A stretch of DNA of 64,000 nt from Tetradesmus obliquus (GCA_030272155.1 CP126196.1:2232001-2296000); one strand, 5' to 3'; positions 45,884 to 59,107 are shown, numbered from the stretch's first letter. Notes: generated by a model from the letters alone, not told the origin. Numbers and translations: made by a program.

Positions 45884-48457
45884 AGTGCTGCTCTGGCTCT
45901 GTCAGCGACGGAAAGGTCTGATGCAAAGTGGTGTTGTCGCTGCTGCTGCTGCTGTGCACTGCTGCAGGGGGCTGTGTTCTTTGACTGGACAAAGGATGCA
46001 GTGGACACATCAGCAGGGGCTCCGGTGCAGCTGCAGATGCAGCCCGACCTGCTGGCTGCAGCACTGGAGGCTAAGGGGGTCAGCAGGGATAAGCCAGTGG
46101 TGGTGAGCTTTAGCAGGGATACTGTCCACGGCTTGAGCCAGTGTGTGTGGTGTGTCTTGGCATTGGGGCTGTCACCTGGCTGCAGCACTGGAGGCCAAGG
46201 GAGTCAGCAGGGACAAGCCGATGGTGGTAGATGATAGCAGGGACTGTCCCTGGCTCGACCCCTATGCCACAAGCATGCATTTGCGCAAGTTAGTGTTGGT
46301 TGGGGCGCTGCGCACTAGTGTCAGTGGTGTGTGTGCATGTCAGCAGGAACAAGCCTGCGGGTATGAGTATGAGCAGGGACATTGCCCCCGGCTTGAAGCC
46401 AGCGGTGTGTGTGTCAGCAGGCACAAGGCAGTGGTGGTGCTTGTCAGACCAGGTGCATGGCACTCACTATGTTCATTACACAAGTTCTTCTGCATGACTG
46501 CTGTCTGCCGCTGCACATGTGGCGCCGCGCCAAGCTGCTGCCAGCAGCCTGCAGTGCAGGCATGTGACGCGGTTGACCGCTGCATACTTGTTTGTTGCGC
46601 CCAGGTTGCTGCATGCTGGTGACGGTCTGATGGCAGCGCGGCGCAGCTGCGGTAGCTGCTGCTTGCAGCATGTGCAACGACTGATGCACTTTTACACACG
46701 CTGCTGTGCTCCTGTGCAGGCGTACGATGCTGGTGACGGCATGCTTGCCGCGCGGCTGTGGTGGCTGCTGACTGTCGCTGGCCACCCCTCAGCCCTGCTG
46801 CTGGAAGGAGGCTGGGGCAGGTGGGCGGCTGAGGGCCGGCCGGCTGAGCTGTACGAGCCCTGCACACTCAAGGTGGGCGGCAGAGCGTCACAAGCAGCAT
46901 GCAATTCTTGTTAGCTTTACGTGTATGGCTGGGTGCGGTGGGCGGCTGAGGGCCGGCCTGCTGGGCTGTATCAGCCCTGCACCCTCAAGGTGGGCGGGCA
47001 GCTTTATGTGTATGAGTTGTTTAGCATGGGTTTACTGCGTACACGATGTGGGGCTATTGTGTTGAACAATTGCAAACGAGGCTGAGGGCCGGCCCGCTGA
47101 GCTGTACGAGCCCTGCACCCTCAAGGTGGGCGGCACTCATTCTTCATAACATAAAGTGGGGATTGTGAGGATTGCGGCATGCGACAGCTTTGGTTCGCAA
47201 CCTTTGCGCAAAAGGCTGAGGGTCAGCCGAGCAAGGTGTTTGAGCCCTGCACCCTCAAGGTGGGCGGCACTCACTCTTCATAACAGAAAGTGGGGATTGT
47301 GAGGATTGCGGCAAGCGCAAAGCTTTGGTTCGCAACCTTTGCACAAAAGGCTGAGGGTCAGCCGAGCAAGCTGTTTGAGCCCTGCACCCTCAAGGTGGGC
47401 GGCAGCTGCAGCACAGCCTGTGCTGCACCTGAAGCACAACAGCACAGGCTGCAGTTGCTGTCTTCAAGCGCCGGAGTGCTGCTGCCAGCGCAGCTCGCGC
47501 CGGCATACCATGCACCTGTTCACTGGTTTATGGTATGCCTTTCCTGCCAACCAACGCATGCATGCGCATGTGCATGTGCAGGTGTACTCGTACTTTGAGC
47601 CAGCTAAGCAGCATCAGCTGAGTAGGTGGCTTCGACATGCCCTCTGCGCGTGTTTATGCTGCGCTTCCTGCAAGCAACGCGTGCATGCATGACTGCAGGT
47701 GTACTCTTACTTTGAGCCTGCTATGCAGCCGCAGCTGCGCACCACCATGGAAGACATAGCAGGGCTGCTGCCGGCTGGCCAGGGCTCACAGCAGCAGCAG
47801 CAGCAGCAGCAGCAGGTGGTGCTGCTGGACACCAGATCTGCAGCACAATACACGGCTCAGGTGAGCAGCAGCTGCACAGATCTGGAGATGCAGATAGCGA
47901 GACACAGACCCAGCCAGATGCAAGTGGGCAGCGCCATTGCAGCAGCGCAACATGAGCTGGCATGTGCTGGATCACCGTGCCTTGCAGCAACTGTGTGCAT
48001 GCTGCATAATACGGACCCGCAGCTGCTGGTCGGCTACTCGGTCACCAGCTCCAACAAAGGCCTTTTGCTCAAAGAAATCAACAAATGCATGCTGTCTGCT
48101 GCTGTGCAGGTGCGGCGAGGTCCCAGAGGCGGCCACATCCCAGGAGCCATCAGCCTGCCTAGGCCTGCCTTGCTAGATGAGGCCACTGACTGGCTCAAAC
48201 CCCTGGAGCAGCAGCAGCAGATCCTGCAGCAAGCAGGCATTGCCCTGCCAAACAGCAGCAGCATTGATAGCAGCAGCAGCAGTGAAAAAATAGCAAACAG
48301 TGCAGTTGAGCAGAAGGTTGTGATCTACTGTAATGGTGGGGTGGCTGCCTGCACTGCTGCACTGGCGCTGCACCGGCTGGGCCACAGGAGTTGGAGCGTG
48401 TATGATGGCAGCTGGAATGAGTACTCGGCTAGTGAGCTGCCTGTGGCTCAGCAGTAG
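44790..48457 (+). CDS. Two-domain rhodanese/sulfurtransferase with N-terminal membrane anchor
   Basis: Six exons: 44790-45026, 45598-45708, 45968-46102, 46720-46872, 47699-47860, 48110-48457; every exon length is a multiple of three. The 381-aa product starts with a basic stretch and a hydrophobic helix (VFLIVFSVWILLAVAMLL), a signal anchor or targeting helix. Domain 1 begins VVTTQWLANHLDEVSILDVR, continues YLEGHIPGAVFFDW and AARLWWLLTVAGH; its active-site loop reads YDAGDG, with no Cys, as in inactive rhodanese domains. Domain 2 has VVLLDTRSAAQY, GGHIPGAISLPR and the catalytic loop IYCNGGVAACTAALAL with the persulfide Cys. The reaction is likely thiosulfate- or 3-mercaptopyruvate-dependent sulfur transfer; donor undetermined. 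The last domain has a Ser/Gln-rich insert. Confidence 0.87.
45461..47625 (+). repeat. Exon-edge echoes in the sulfurtransferase gene
   Basis: Acceptor-side echoes: exon 2 at about 45461-45500 (VNILDVRGDVDS), exon 4 at about 46600-46640 (HAGDGLMAARR), exon 5 at about 47578-47622 (VYSYFEPAKQHQL). Donor-side echoes: exon 3 at about 46183-46235 (ALEAKGVSRDKPMVV) with a weaker one near 46410; exon 4 four times at about 46935-46993, 47083-47128, 47213-47262 and 47348-47402 (AEGRPAELYEPCTLK and variants), each ending AAG|GTGGGC. Every exon but the first and last has an echo. Confidence 0.84.
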
Positions 48458-48577
48458 CTGGCAGAGAAGGTTGCTTGTGCGGTTGTAGCTACCAGATCTT
48501 GTGTCTAGCTCCAAAGCAATGACTTGCATGTGCACTGGTTGGGTGCCTGTAGTGTACTGCAGCAAATACTGCACATA

Positions 48578-48591
48578 TGTAACATATGTAA
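48578..48591 (+). terminator. Tandem TGTAA poly(A) signals of the sulfurtransferase gene
   Basis: Two TGTAA pentamers 9 bp apart, about 120 bp past the stop codon. Fits chlorophyte polyadenylation signals; cleavage site not determined. Confidence 0.5.
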
Positions 48592-48734
48592 CCGCAACAA
48601 CTTGCTGTTTCGCTCATAAATCTTGTTGGAAAACCCCCGAGGCGCCTCCTGTCAAAGTTTGACCGCCTCAATTTCAGAGAGGCAGCGCAGCAGCCATGTT
48701 GTCCCTGGTTGAGTTGTGCGCTGCAATCAGGGTG

Positions 48735-48739
48735 TTACA
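48735..48739 (-). terminator. Putative poly(A) signal TGTAA of COG4
   Basis: The complement of TTACA lies about 640 bp past the COG4 stop codon, on the far side of the post-stop repeat array. It is the first minus-strand TGTAA I find past the stop. Confidence 0.35.
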
Positions 48740-49377
48740 CGACGGGAGCACTGCCCGTTTACGAGCCGATGCCATACCATGGTGACCGCCTCATCAATCT
48801 TCAACTAACTGCTTCATACCAACAGCCTCACAACGGTCCCTGCTGAAGCCATGCCGCTGCTGCAACCGTCGCATCAAAATACTGTCACCAATGGTGTTGC
48901 TGCCATGGCAGGCATGGCCATGCCGCTGCTGTCGAAGCACTTCACAGCGGCAGGACAGCAATGGTGTCCCTGCTGAAGTCGTGCCACTGCTTCAAAGCAC
49001 CTCACAGCAGCAGCACAGCGATAACGACACTGCATAAGCCATTGCCATCATCATCATGTTGCCAACTGAGCCATAGCAACTGCGTAAGCCGTGCCGCTGC
49101 TGCTTCAAAGCACTTCACAGCGGCAACGTTGCGATGGCGTCGCTGCTTTTGCTTGAAAGCACGTCACAGCGGCAGCGCTGCAATCGTGTCCCTGCTGACG
49201 TCGTGCCGCTGCTGCGGCACTGCCTGAACCTCACAGCGGCAGTGCTGCGATGGTGTCCCTGCTTGAGGCCTGACCGCTGCTGCCGCAAGCCGCCTCACAG
49301 CGGCAGTGCAGCGATGGTGTCCCTGCGTGCGCCATGCCGCTGCTGTCACAGTGCTGCCACGAGCCCGGCACGGTGCG

Positions 49378-50214
49378 TCACAGCGGCAGCGCTGCAATGG
49401 TGTCCCTGCTGAAGTCGTGCCGCTGCTGCAGCACCGCCTTGACCTCTGAGGGCGTGAGCCGCCACGTGATGTGGCCCGTGTCGTCGCCCCAGTAGTCCAA
49501 AAACTCCTCCACAGACTCCAGGCTCAGCACGATGGCCATCTGCGGTGCAGCAAACAGTACAAGGCGTGCAGGGCACATCAGGTTTTGGAACACAATCTGT
49601 CTGCATCAGGGTGCCCCAGTAGTCCAAAAACTCCTCCACAGACTCCAGGCTCAGCACGATGGCCATCTGCGGTGCAGCAAACAGTAAAGTGTGCAGGGCA
49701 CATCAGGTTTCGGAACACAACTTGTCTGCATCAGGGGGCCCCAGTAGTCCAGGAACTCCTCCACTGACTCCAGGCTCAGCACAATAGCCATCTGCAGCAC
49801 AGCAGGAGGGACAAGGGTGCAGTTGAGTGAGCACAAAAGTTGTAGTTGAATCGTGTCCCCCAGTAGTCCAAAAGCTCCTCCACAAACTCCAGGCTCAGCA
49901 CAATGGCCATCTGCAAGGGGGGGGGGGGGGGGGATACATCGACAGGTTGAGGGGGTGTGGGGGTGTGAAGGTGACGCCGGAATGGATGTTTTGCATTGAA
50001 GGCATGGCAAGTACTGCGTGCAACAACCAGGTGCCCAGGTTGGCCTGCAATGGAGCGGCAGCTGCAGCTTGAAGCGCAACAGCCGCCACATGACGTGCAA
50101 CTGCAGTGCATGCTTCTCCACACTGGAGGGAGGGGGGCTTCTGGACCAGCATTGCTTGAAGGTGCGCAGTAATGCTTTCACTATGCCTAGAATCGTCCTA
50201 TTTACACACCACGG

Positions 50215-50245
<31 letters not shown>

Positions 50246-50424
50246 CGGCAGACTCGTGATATAGAAAAGCAGCAAGACGTACACAAAGCAGCCGGCAGCT
50301 GTGCCCACCTGCGTCAGGCGCGCAAACTTGTCGCGTATGGGCCTGCTGGTGAGCTCTCCCGCAGCCGCCACCAGGCTGCGCACGTCCTTGTCCAGCTGCA
50401 GCCCACCCAGCTGGCTGAAGGCCT

Positions 50425-50467
<43 letters not shown>

Positions 50468-53400
50468 GCGCTCAACGTCACACACACACGACCGCGCAGC
50501 AAAGCTCAAGTTGCAGAAGCAGGGATAGAGATCAAGCGCTTGACACTGGAGGACTAGCAAGCACCAACCAAATATGACATCACACAATACAGGCATGTGG
50601 CTGATTGCTATAACTGGCATACAGCTAGCCACAGCAGCCCGACAACGCTTCTGCAGGAGCCAAGTGCCAAGTACAGCCATGGCTACTCAACTTCCTGCCC
50701 AGCAGCACCTGCAGCCGTGCCAGCAGCGTGTCCAGCAGCAGCAGAAGCTGTGCTAGCTGCAAATCGCGCTGGTGCTGCTACTAGTAACAAATGTCGCCAA
50801 CCTTTCTGGCCAGCAGCACCTTCAACCATGCAAGCAGCTTATCCAGCAGCAGCAACACATAGTTGTGCTTGCTGCCGCTGCTGCTGCTGCTGCTGCTAGA
50901 ATCAAGTGAGAGCAACCCAGCCACCGCCCCCCACCTTCCTGCCCAGCAGCACCTCCAGCCGTGCAAGCAGCTTGTCCAGCAGCAGCAGCGTGAGCCCCTC
51001 CCAGCAGGCCGGCGTCAGCAGCGGCGTCAGCCAGGCCAGCTGCAGCTGCAGGCAGCCCGCCAGCCGCACCACCCAGCCTCCCTCCAGGTCGCCACCGGAG
51101 TAGTCTGCGTCACTCAGCTGGTAGCTGGTCTGCACGGCAGCAGCAGCAGCAGCAGCAGCAGGAGCAGCAGCAGCAGCAGCAGCAGCAGTGATTCAGCAGC
51201 CAGCCGCACCACCCAGCCGCCCTCAAGGTCGCCACCGGAGTAGTCTGCGTCACTCAGCTGGTAGCTGGTCTGCAGGGCGGCAGCAGCAGCAGCAGCATAG
51301 CAGCGCAGGATTGTGTAATACACACGGGCCAGCCACACCATGCACTTGAAATACTGTGATGGACGTCAAAACACACTGGCTGATTCTCCTAGCACGCAAC
51401 TGCAGCCCCCTGTACAGCTGCTGCTACCACCGCTGCTGATGCTGCTGATGCTGCTGTTGCTGCATTTTTTACTTGCAACTAGGCGTGCCGCCCAGGACTG
51501 CACCTCACGCAATAGCTGACACACTGCTTGGAAGCAGGCGAGTATCACGTGGGCCATCCGCCCTTTTTGATGGCATGCACCCAGGGTGAAGTGCAAACTG
51601 CGCTTGACGCACCGTGCCCACTTCGTCCAGGATGGGCCGCAGGCGTGGCAGCAGGCCGTCAGCCACTGCCTCAAGCGCCTTGTGTGCTGCTGCCCTGAAG
51701 TCGCCCGCAGTCTTGGTCATGTCCACAAGCACGCTGCAGGCAATAAAGGCAGCAGTGCGGCGCAGCCATGCAGAACAATGTGACACGCCCTTCATGCCAC
51801 CAGCACGCTGCAGGTGAACCGCAATGTGTTACGCGGCGCGTCTGAGCCAACAAGGAAGCACACAGCGCAGAGCACTAGGCAGCACAGCATCACGAAGCAG
51901 CATGCTGCTGCCCTGAAGTCGCCTGCAGTCTTGGTCATGTCCACCAGCACACTGCAGGCATGAGACGTGACGGACAGACCACAGAGCAGAGCACCATAGA
52001 GCACACAGTTTAACAAAACAGCAGTGAAGCGGCCCACGCTATGCTTACTGTCATGCACATCAATGCCGTGCACCGCCAGCCCACATCTTGGCGCAATAAA
52101 ATCTGGAGAGCATGGTTTTATATCATGCACAAGGCACATCCCAAAACCACATCATACACAACAAACATGCAGCCACTGCAGGGCCTGCCCCAGAACAACA
52201 CAGCTTGATGTAGAGCTATGCACGGCTGTAGCTAGCCTTGTACAGCCCAGCTGCGCAGCCGATCCTGCTCGCTGGGCGAGGTGAACAGCTGCTCAGCACG
52301 CAATCGCAAAGCGACACTGAACAGCATCAACACACAAGATGCAGCTTGCGTCAGCCCACCTGCGCAGCCGGTCCTGCTCGCTGGGCGAAGTGAACAGCCG
52401 CTCGGCATGGCCCTCCAGCTCCTGCCGCAGCTTGCTGATGTACTCGGACGCCACGTCGATGTTGTTTATGGCCACAGCATACTCATTGGCTGCTGCAGCG
52501 ACGGCTGGGCTGGCAGCACCTGCAGCAGCAGAAAATAGCCAGCAGGAAGGACATCAAGAGCAAAACCGTTTAGTGAAATGACGTCGATGTTGTTGATGGC
52601 AACAGCAGATTTGTGGCTGCTGCAGCAACAGCTGGGCTGGCAGCGAAGGTGGAACACACAGTATTGCATGCAGCTTGGCAAAAAAAAGGTGTGGTCATGG
52701 CGCTGGTACGATGCAGCCTGGTACAACTTCCAATACCAGCAAGAAGCGTGCCGCAACCGCAACTGAGCTTGACGGCCACAGCGAGCTTTTGGCAGCTGCA
52801 GCAGAGGCTCACCGCCTGCGTCCGCGGCGCCTGGCAGCGGTGGTGCAGCTGCCAGCAGCTTGGCCGGCCCCGCAGCTACCTTGGCCAGCAGCGCTGCTTT
52901 CAGCTTGTTTGCGAGCAGGTCGTTGAGCTGTCCCAGGATTGCAGCCACGCAGTGCATGCTGCGGCTGGCCAGGGTGCGGCTGCCGCACTTTTTGAGGATG
53001 AAGAAGACGTCGTCCACCACGCTGCTGGTCAGGCTGCCAGGCACCTGCAGAATACAGTAGTGGCAGCATCAGTGCTTGTCAGTGCAGCCACGCAGTGCAT
53101 GCTGCGGCTGGCCAGGGCGCGGCTGCCGCAATTTTTGAGGATGAAGAAGATGTCATCCACCACGCTGCTGGTCAGGCTGCCAGGCACCTGCAGCACACAG
53201 CAGAATGCCGCGGCAGGGCCAGCGTTGACCACGCAGCATTGCATCGGCAATCAAGTCGCCTGTTGAGGACGAAGGTGACGCACTCTGTGCAGACGCAACA
53301 AACTCAATCAAGGCCTCCACACACACCACTTTGTCAATGCGGATAGCCATGTCTGTGGTGTCTTCAAGGTACAGCTCCTCCAGGGCCATGTACTGCCCCA

Positions 53401-56124
53401 GCAGCTCCCCCGCAGCAATGCATTCAACGCTTCAAAACACAACGCTGTGCACACAACACACATCGGCCTGCCAGCACTGACAGCCAGCAACATGCGCCCA
53501 CCAGCGAGCCGGATCCCCAAACCTTAGTAGCCATACCACTTTGACGAGGAAGACAATCGGAACCTGACACACCAAAGGCCTCCGTACGCACCACTTCATC
53601 GATGCGGATGGCCATGTCTGTGGTGTCTTCTAGGTACAGCTCCTCCAGGGCCATGTACTGCCCCAGCAGCTGCTCCAGGTCCGAGCATGCAACAACTCAG
53701 CAAGCAACAGACAACGAGAGGCAGCAGCACCACGCAAGCATCCAAACAGTGAAAAGCAACACAACAAAGGCCTCCGTACGCACCACTTCCAATGCGGATG
53801 GCCATATCCGTGGTGTCCTCAAAGTACAGCTCCTCCAGGGCCATGTACTGCCCCAGCAGCTGATCCAGGGCCGAGCATGCAACCACTCAGCCAGCAACAA
53901 ACAACTAAAGGCAGCAGCACCACAATAGCATCCAAACAGTAGAGAGCAACACAACAAAGGCCTCCGTACGCACCACTTCGTCGATGCGGATGGCCATGTC
54001 TGTGGTGTCCTCCAGGTACAGCTCCTCTAGGGCCATGTACTGACCGAGCAGCTGCTCCAGGGCCGAGCATGCAACCACGCAGCAAGCAACAGACAACGAG
54101 AGGCAGCAGCACCACACAAGCATCTAAACAGTGAAAAGCAACACAACAAAGGCCTCCATACGCACCACTTCGTCAATGCGGATGGCCATGTCTGTGGTGT
54201 CTTCCAAATAAAATTCCTCCAGGGCCATGTACTGCCCCAGCAGCTCCCGCACACCCACAGCAAAGGGGCCAGAGCGCAGCCGCGCCTCTGCCTGCCCTAG
54301 GTGCTGCTGCAGCGCAGCAACAGCGGGATCCAGCACTGCTGCTGTCGGCAGTGTTGATGACAGCATCACAGCAAGAGGGCAAGCGGGCACCGGTCGCCAC
54401 GCATGGGCGGCAGCAGCAGCAGCGAGACGTGTCAGATGGCAGATACACAAAAGAAATGCGTGGTGAGGTGTGCTGGGCTGGCAAGATCCGCCAATCGAAA
54501 GGCAAGCTGAATCGCCCAGACAGGTGCCTGCTTCTGCATAATCAAACAGCATCGGCATGACCAGCAAGCCCTTTTCAAACGCCTGCTGAACACCAAGCCA
54601 ACCAGTACAACACTGCCGAGGTAGCTAGGAGTCGAACTTGAAGTAAAAGCAACAAACACACCTGACGACTCCCGCCCAGCAGCTCGTGGCGTCTCCGGCT
54701 GCTGCGGCAGCGACGAGCTGCGCCGCGCCAGCCTGGCAGCAGCAGCGCCGTGCTGCTGTTGCTGCTGCTGCTGCAGGGCCGCCACCTCTGCTGCCACTGC
54801 ATCAGCCATGCGGCCTGCCATGAAGCCTGAGTACTCCTCTGCTCGCTGCACCAGCACCACCAGCTCCTGGATGAGCAGCTCAATGTGCCTGCAGGTGATC
54901 AGGGCAGCAAGGGTGAAAGAAGGGCGAATAAGAAGGCAGTTTCACACCAAGACGGCAGCAGCGTAAAAGGGTTACAACATGCAAGCAGGTCATACATGAC
55001 AAGCGCAAGCATAATGCAACATAATAACGCACAAAAATACATGCTGCAGGGTCCAGCATACAGTGGCTTTGTGCAGCAGTGTTGGCCAACAAAACAGAGA
55101 ATCAAAGGTGAGGGCTCCACAGGCGTTCACCCACGCTGAACCCGGTGTCCCAACCTAGTGTGCTGATCGATGCCATTCCCACTATGCCTTGATGGGCGCT
55201 CACCACATTAGCCCTTGATGTGCACTCACTACACTAGCCCGCACTACAGCCCGCACAACTCTTGATGGGCACTCACTTGGTTGTGGCGCGTGTGTCCTGG
55301 CCAGCAGCTGGGGAGGGTGAGGCGCTGCGCTTGCGGCTCTGAGCCTCCTGCAGCAGCAGCAGCAGCAGCAGCAGCGGCAAGAAAGGGTTACTTGGGTGCT
55401 GAACAACACCACAGCACCAGTGCAGCCTACAGCGTCTGGCAGCAGCACGAGCACAGCACACAGCTCCGGCTGCTGGGCTGCAGTACCAATGAGCTGCTGC
55501 TAGCACATCACACCACACATGAGGCCTACATCTCGGGTCCAGCATCATCAGCGCAAATTGACAGCAACACGGCAACTCACATTGACCAACCGCGCCACAC
55601 GCCGCGCCTCTACAAAGCACTGCAGCATGCGCGGAACCCTGGCTGTCACCACCCACAGCAGCACTACCAGCGCAGCACATAGACCAGGCACACCCAAAGT
55701 GGCCCACACCTGGACCTCACAAACGACAACGCGCATACAACACAACAGAAACGGTACACACCACTGCTGCAGATCTCTCTCACTCACATTTACCAGTTGC
55801 GCCACGCGCCGCGCCTCCACAAAGCGCTGCAGCATGCGCAGCCCCTGGCTATCACACTCCGCCTGCACTCCTACCACCACGTCCAGCAGCGCAGCAGCGC
55901 CAAACGTCTCCTGAATCACTGCCTCATCTTGCTCCACTGCCATGGCCACCTCCCTAAAGAGGCTCGACAGCACATCAATGAAGGTGGTGGCGGCTGCATT
56001 GCCCTTGCCGGCTGCTGCTGCTGCTGCGGGGGCCTTTGCGTCGAGGACGGAGTCCAGGGACTGGTAGAGCTCGCGTGCTTTGGCGCCCAGCACCAGCCGC
56101 ATGTAGTCGATGTACCTGCGCAAT

Positions 56125-56159
<35 letters not shown>

Positions 56160-59107
56160 CAACATCATACATTGCTGTGGCCTCACTCTCTGAGCGAAGC
56201 AAGCAGGCACCAGCCGCATGTAGTCGATGTGCCTGTGCAGCAGATGAGGCGGTTTACAGCAGTTGCAGCAAAGCATGAGATTGCAACGTGTAGAGCTCGC
56301 GCACTTTGGCGCCCAGCACCAGCCGCATGCAACCAATGTACCTGGGAAGCAGTTGCAGCAGCATCAGGAAAGCACAGAATGGCATCGCTGTGGCCTCTTG
56401 CCCTGCGCAAAGCAAGCAGATGTGCGCGCATATGCACTGCCTTTCTCCTTCAGCAGAGCTCAGCATGCAGCAGGCAGACCAACAATCCATATACACCGCA
56501 GAGGCGCATCGAAGAGGTGCACCCCAGGCCACCGACAAACGCTGCAGCTGCAGCTGCGGTGGCTGCCACACCGTTGCGAAAGCCGATTTGCTTCCCATCA
56601 AGCTCACCTGCTGACCCCCTTTTCAGGCGCCGCAAGTGGCTTGTGCAGCCGCACAAAGCGCAGCACTGCTGCATGGTCGCGTGCAGCCACTGCCTCCTCC
56701 AGCCGCTGGCTCACCACAGCCTCCAGCTGCGCCTTGGCTGACAGCAGCAGCTGCAGCGCAATTGGAAACATGTGAGCAGGACAGGCAGGTGAGGCAGGAC
56801 AGGCAGGTGAGGAACGAAAGGCAGGTGAGGCAGGCGAGGAAGGACAGGCAGGTGAGGCACCATAGCCTCCAGCTGCGCCTTGGCTGACAGCAGCAGCTGC
56901 AGCGCAACGGGAAACATGTGAGCAGGACAGGCAGGTGAGGCAGGACAGGCAGGTGAGGAACGAAAGGCAGGTGAGGCAGGTGAGGCAGGACAGGCAGGTC
57001 AGTCACCACAGCCTCCAGCTGCGCCTTGGCTGACAGCAGCAGCTGCAGCAGGAAAGAGATGGGCACATGTGGGCAGGCAGCAGGGGTAGATTGGCTGGCA
57101 GCTGTAGCAGCAGCTGTGCTTACAGTTGTGCAGGGCAAATGCGGCACGCGGTGCCCAGTAAGGATGCTTACGCATGCAGCTGCTGTGACGATTACCAAGA
57201 GTCAAACACTCACAGATGAAAGCATAGCCCGCCCCAAGCCTCGTGCCTGCCGCTGCTCCTGTGCCTGCCCAGCGTCCACGCCCGGCGCTGCTGCCACGCA
57301 GCTGCTTGATCCCACATATAAAACATCAAGGTCAAGGAAACAGGCTGCACCAGCCGCACTGTACACTCGCACCTGCCGCTGCTCCTCTGCCTGCCCCACA
57401 CACTCATCCAACATGGGTTGCAGCCCCAACTGCCAAGACCACTCCAGACAGACGCGGACACAGCCCACCCCAAGCCTCGCACCTGCCGCTGCTCCTCCGC
57501 CTGCCCTGCATCCACGCCCTGCGCTGCTACCATGAGGCTGCCATGCCTGTTTGCCTTCAACCTAACCACAACCGAAGGCGCAGCCTGCGCGGACTGCACC
57601 ATACACACGCACCTGCCGCTGCTCCTCTGCCTGCCCTATGCGCTCAGCATCAGCACCATAATGCTGCTGTGCTGCTGCTCGCAGGATCATTTCAGACACA
57701 GGCAAATGCACAGATGCCGCAAGTTTACGCACCAGCCGCTGCTCCTCCGCCTGCCCAGCATCCACGCCCTGCGCTGCCGGTGACAGCCTTGCCTCCAGCC
57801 TCAAGAACGTCGCAATATGCTCCGCTGCCGTGTCGTAATCTCCCGCGGCCATCGCCTGCTGCACGCCGCTCACGCAATGTGTGCGGTCCAGAATGAGGTT
57901 TATGAGGCCTAGGGTTTCGCTGACGTTGCCCTGCTGCAGGTCGAGGCGGCGCACGCGGCTGCCGATGCGGTCGGCGTGCTGCGCGGTGGCCTGCACTGAG
58001 TTGAAGAGCTGCTCTGCGTCTGCACGCACCAGCTCCAGCATCTGCAAAGGGAGAGAAGTTTGCAGGAGACACGTTTGCGGAAGTAGACACAGTTGCAGGA
58101 CAGCGTAGGGGCCGAGTTGAACAGCTGCTCTCCATCTGCGCGCACCAGCTCCAGCATCTGCAAAGAACAAATTGTAAGACACAAGTTTGCAGGAGACATG
58201 CTTGCAGCATAGCTCAGTGTGTGCATGGAATTGAACAGCTGCTCTGCATCTGCACACACCAGCTCCAGCATCTGCCAAGAACAGTTTGCAGGAGACACGT
58301 TTGCGGAAGAAGACGCAGTTGCAGGACAGCGTAAGGGCCGAGTTGAACAGCAGCTCTGCGTCTGCGCGCACCAGCCCCAGCATCTGCATATGTTTGCAGG
58401 ATGCAAAGTTGTGGTAAATATGTTTGCAGCGCAGTGCACGGAGTTGAGCTGCTGCCCCGTCTGCATGAACCAGCGCCCGCAATTGTGAAAGCTGCAGGAT
58501 ACACGTTTGCAGAGCGCATGTTGGCAAGGCAGCGTAGTGCACAGTGCAGTGTCTTGGGAGAGATCATATGAGAGGGCTAGTGTGCGGATGTCTGAGGAGG
58601 TGACCATGAAAGGACCTTGATTGCTGGTTTCTTGTCACGGTGCTGCTTGCTTCCAGCATGAATTGGACACCTACAGACAACTTGCAGGATTCCTGCCTCT
58701 GTGATGCCTCTGCGAAGCTGCGGCTGTAGGCTGCTGCTGAGCGGCAGAGCAGCGCACTGTACACCCTTACCTTTGTAATTTATCTACTGGCACAGCCACA
58801 AGTAACAATGGCAAGCAGCGGCACTGCTGACGCTGCTGCACAAACCACCACACCAGCAGCTGCAATACAATGAGCCCACCTCTGAGGTGGTTGCATTGAG
58901 CAGCAGAATGTTGCGCTCCAGGTCATTGCGCTTGCTCAGCTGCTTGTCTAGCTCTGCTTCTATAGCTCTTTCCTTGGCGATTGTTTCGTGCAGTAGCCTG
59001 CTGCAGTCATTGAGGTTGGTGATGCTTGCTAGCTGCTTGCTGGACACAGTGGTGTCCCCCTGCTGCCCTTGCAGGGCGCTGCTGGCAGCTCGAGCAAGTG
59101 CAGGCAT
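49378..59107 (-). CDS. COG4: COG4, conserved oligomeric Golgi complex subunit 4
   Basis: Thirteen exons with consistent phases: 59107-58880, 58041-57733, 56750-56608, 56115-55788, 55347-55277, 54888-54662, 54341-54166, 53044-52813, 52519-52360, 51733-51613, 51129-50935, 50422-50309, 49539-49378; 821 aa (human COG4 785 aa). COG4 is a core lobe A subunit of the COG tether for retrograde intra-Golgi vesicles and binds SNAREs and Sly1. Landmarks: a coiled-coil start ([20 protein letters not shown]), [114 protein letters not shown], and the conserved C-terminus [13 protein letters not shown] then [13 protein letters not shown]. Exon 6 has a short polyQ insert. Identity very sure. Confidence 0.93.
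49615..58385 (-). repeat. Exon-edge echoes throughout COG4
   Basis: Acceptor-side echoes: last exon three times (49617-49672, 49740-49795, 49858-49912; [17 protein letters not shown]), exon 11 once (51194-51272), exon 10 at about 51900-51958, exon 9 at 52565-52640, exon 8 at 53076-53190, exon 4 at 56210-56240 and 56290-56345, exon 3 at 56860-56905 and 57000-57050, exon 2 near 58095-58160, 58225-58275 and 58340-58385. Donor-side echoes: exon 11 at 50690-50750 and 50797-50860, exon 9 at about 52250-52290, exon 7 four times (53320-53412, 53590-53685, 53765-53872, 53965-54062; [20 protein letters not shown]), exon 4 at about 55575-55660, exon 2 four times between 57225 and 57650. Eleven of twelve introns contain at least one. 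Confidence 0.84.
50215..50244. repeat. (CA)n dinucleotide repeat
   Basis: About 15 CA units in the last COG4 intron, between the final two exons. Confidence 0.93.

Larger units (their letters stand above)
48458..49377. other. Convergent intergenic region with post-stop COG4 repeats
   Basis: 920 bp between two stop codons. Plus-strand TGTAA at 48578-48582 and 48587-48591 suit the sulfurtransferase; minus-strand TGTAA (complement of 48735-48739) suits COG4. From about 48,840 to 49,377 the sequence is a degenerate tandem repeat (unit roughly 60-100 bp, core TCACAGCGGCAGYGCTGCRATGG plus GTGCCGCTGCTGC) that matches the last ~60 nt of the COG4 coding exon around its stop codon. Confidence 0.7.
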
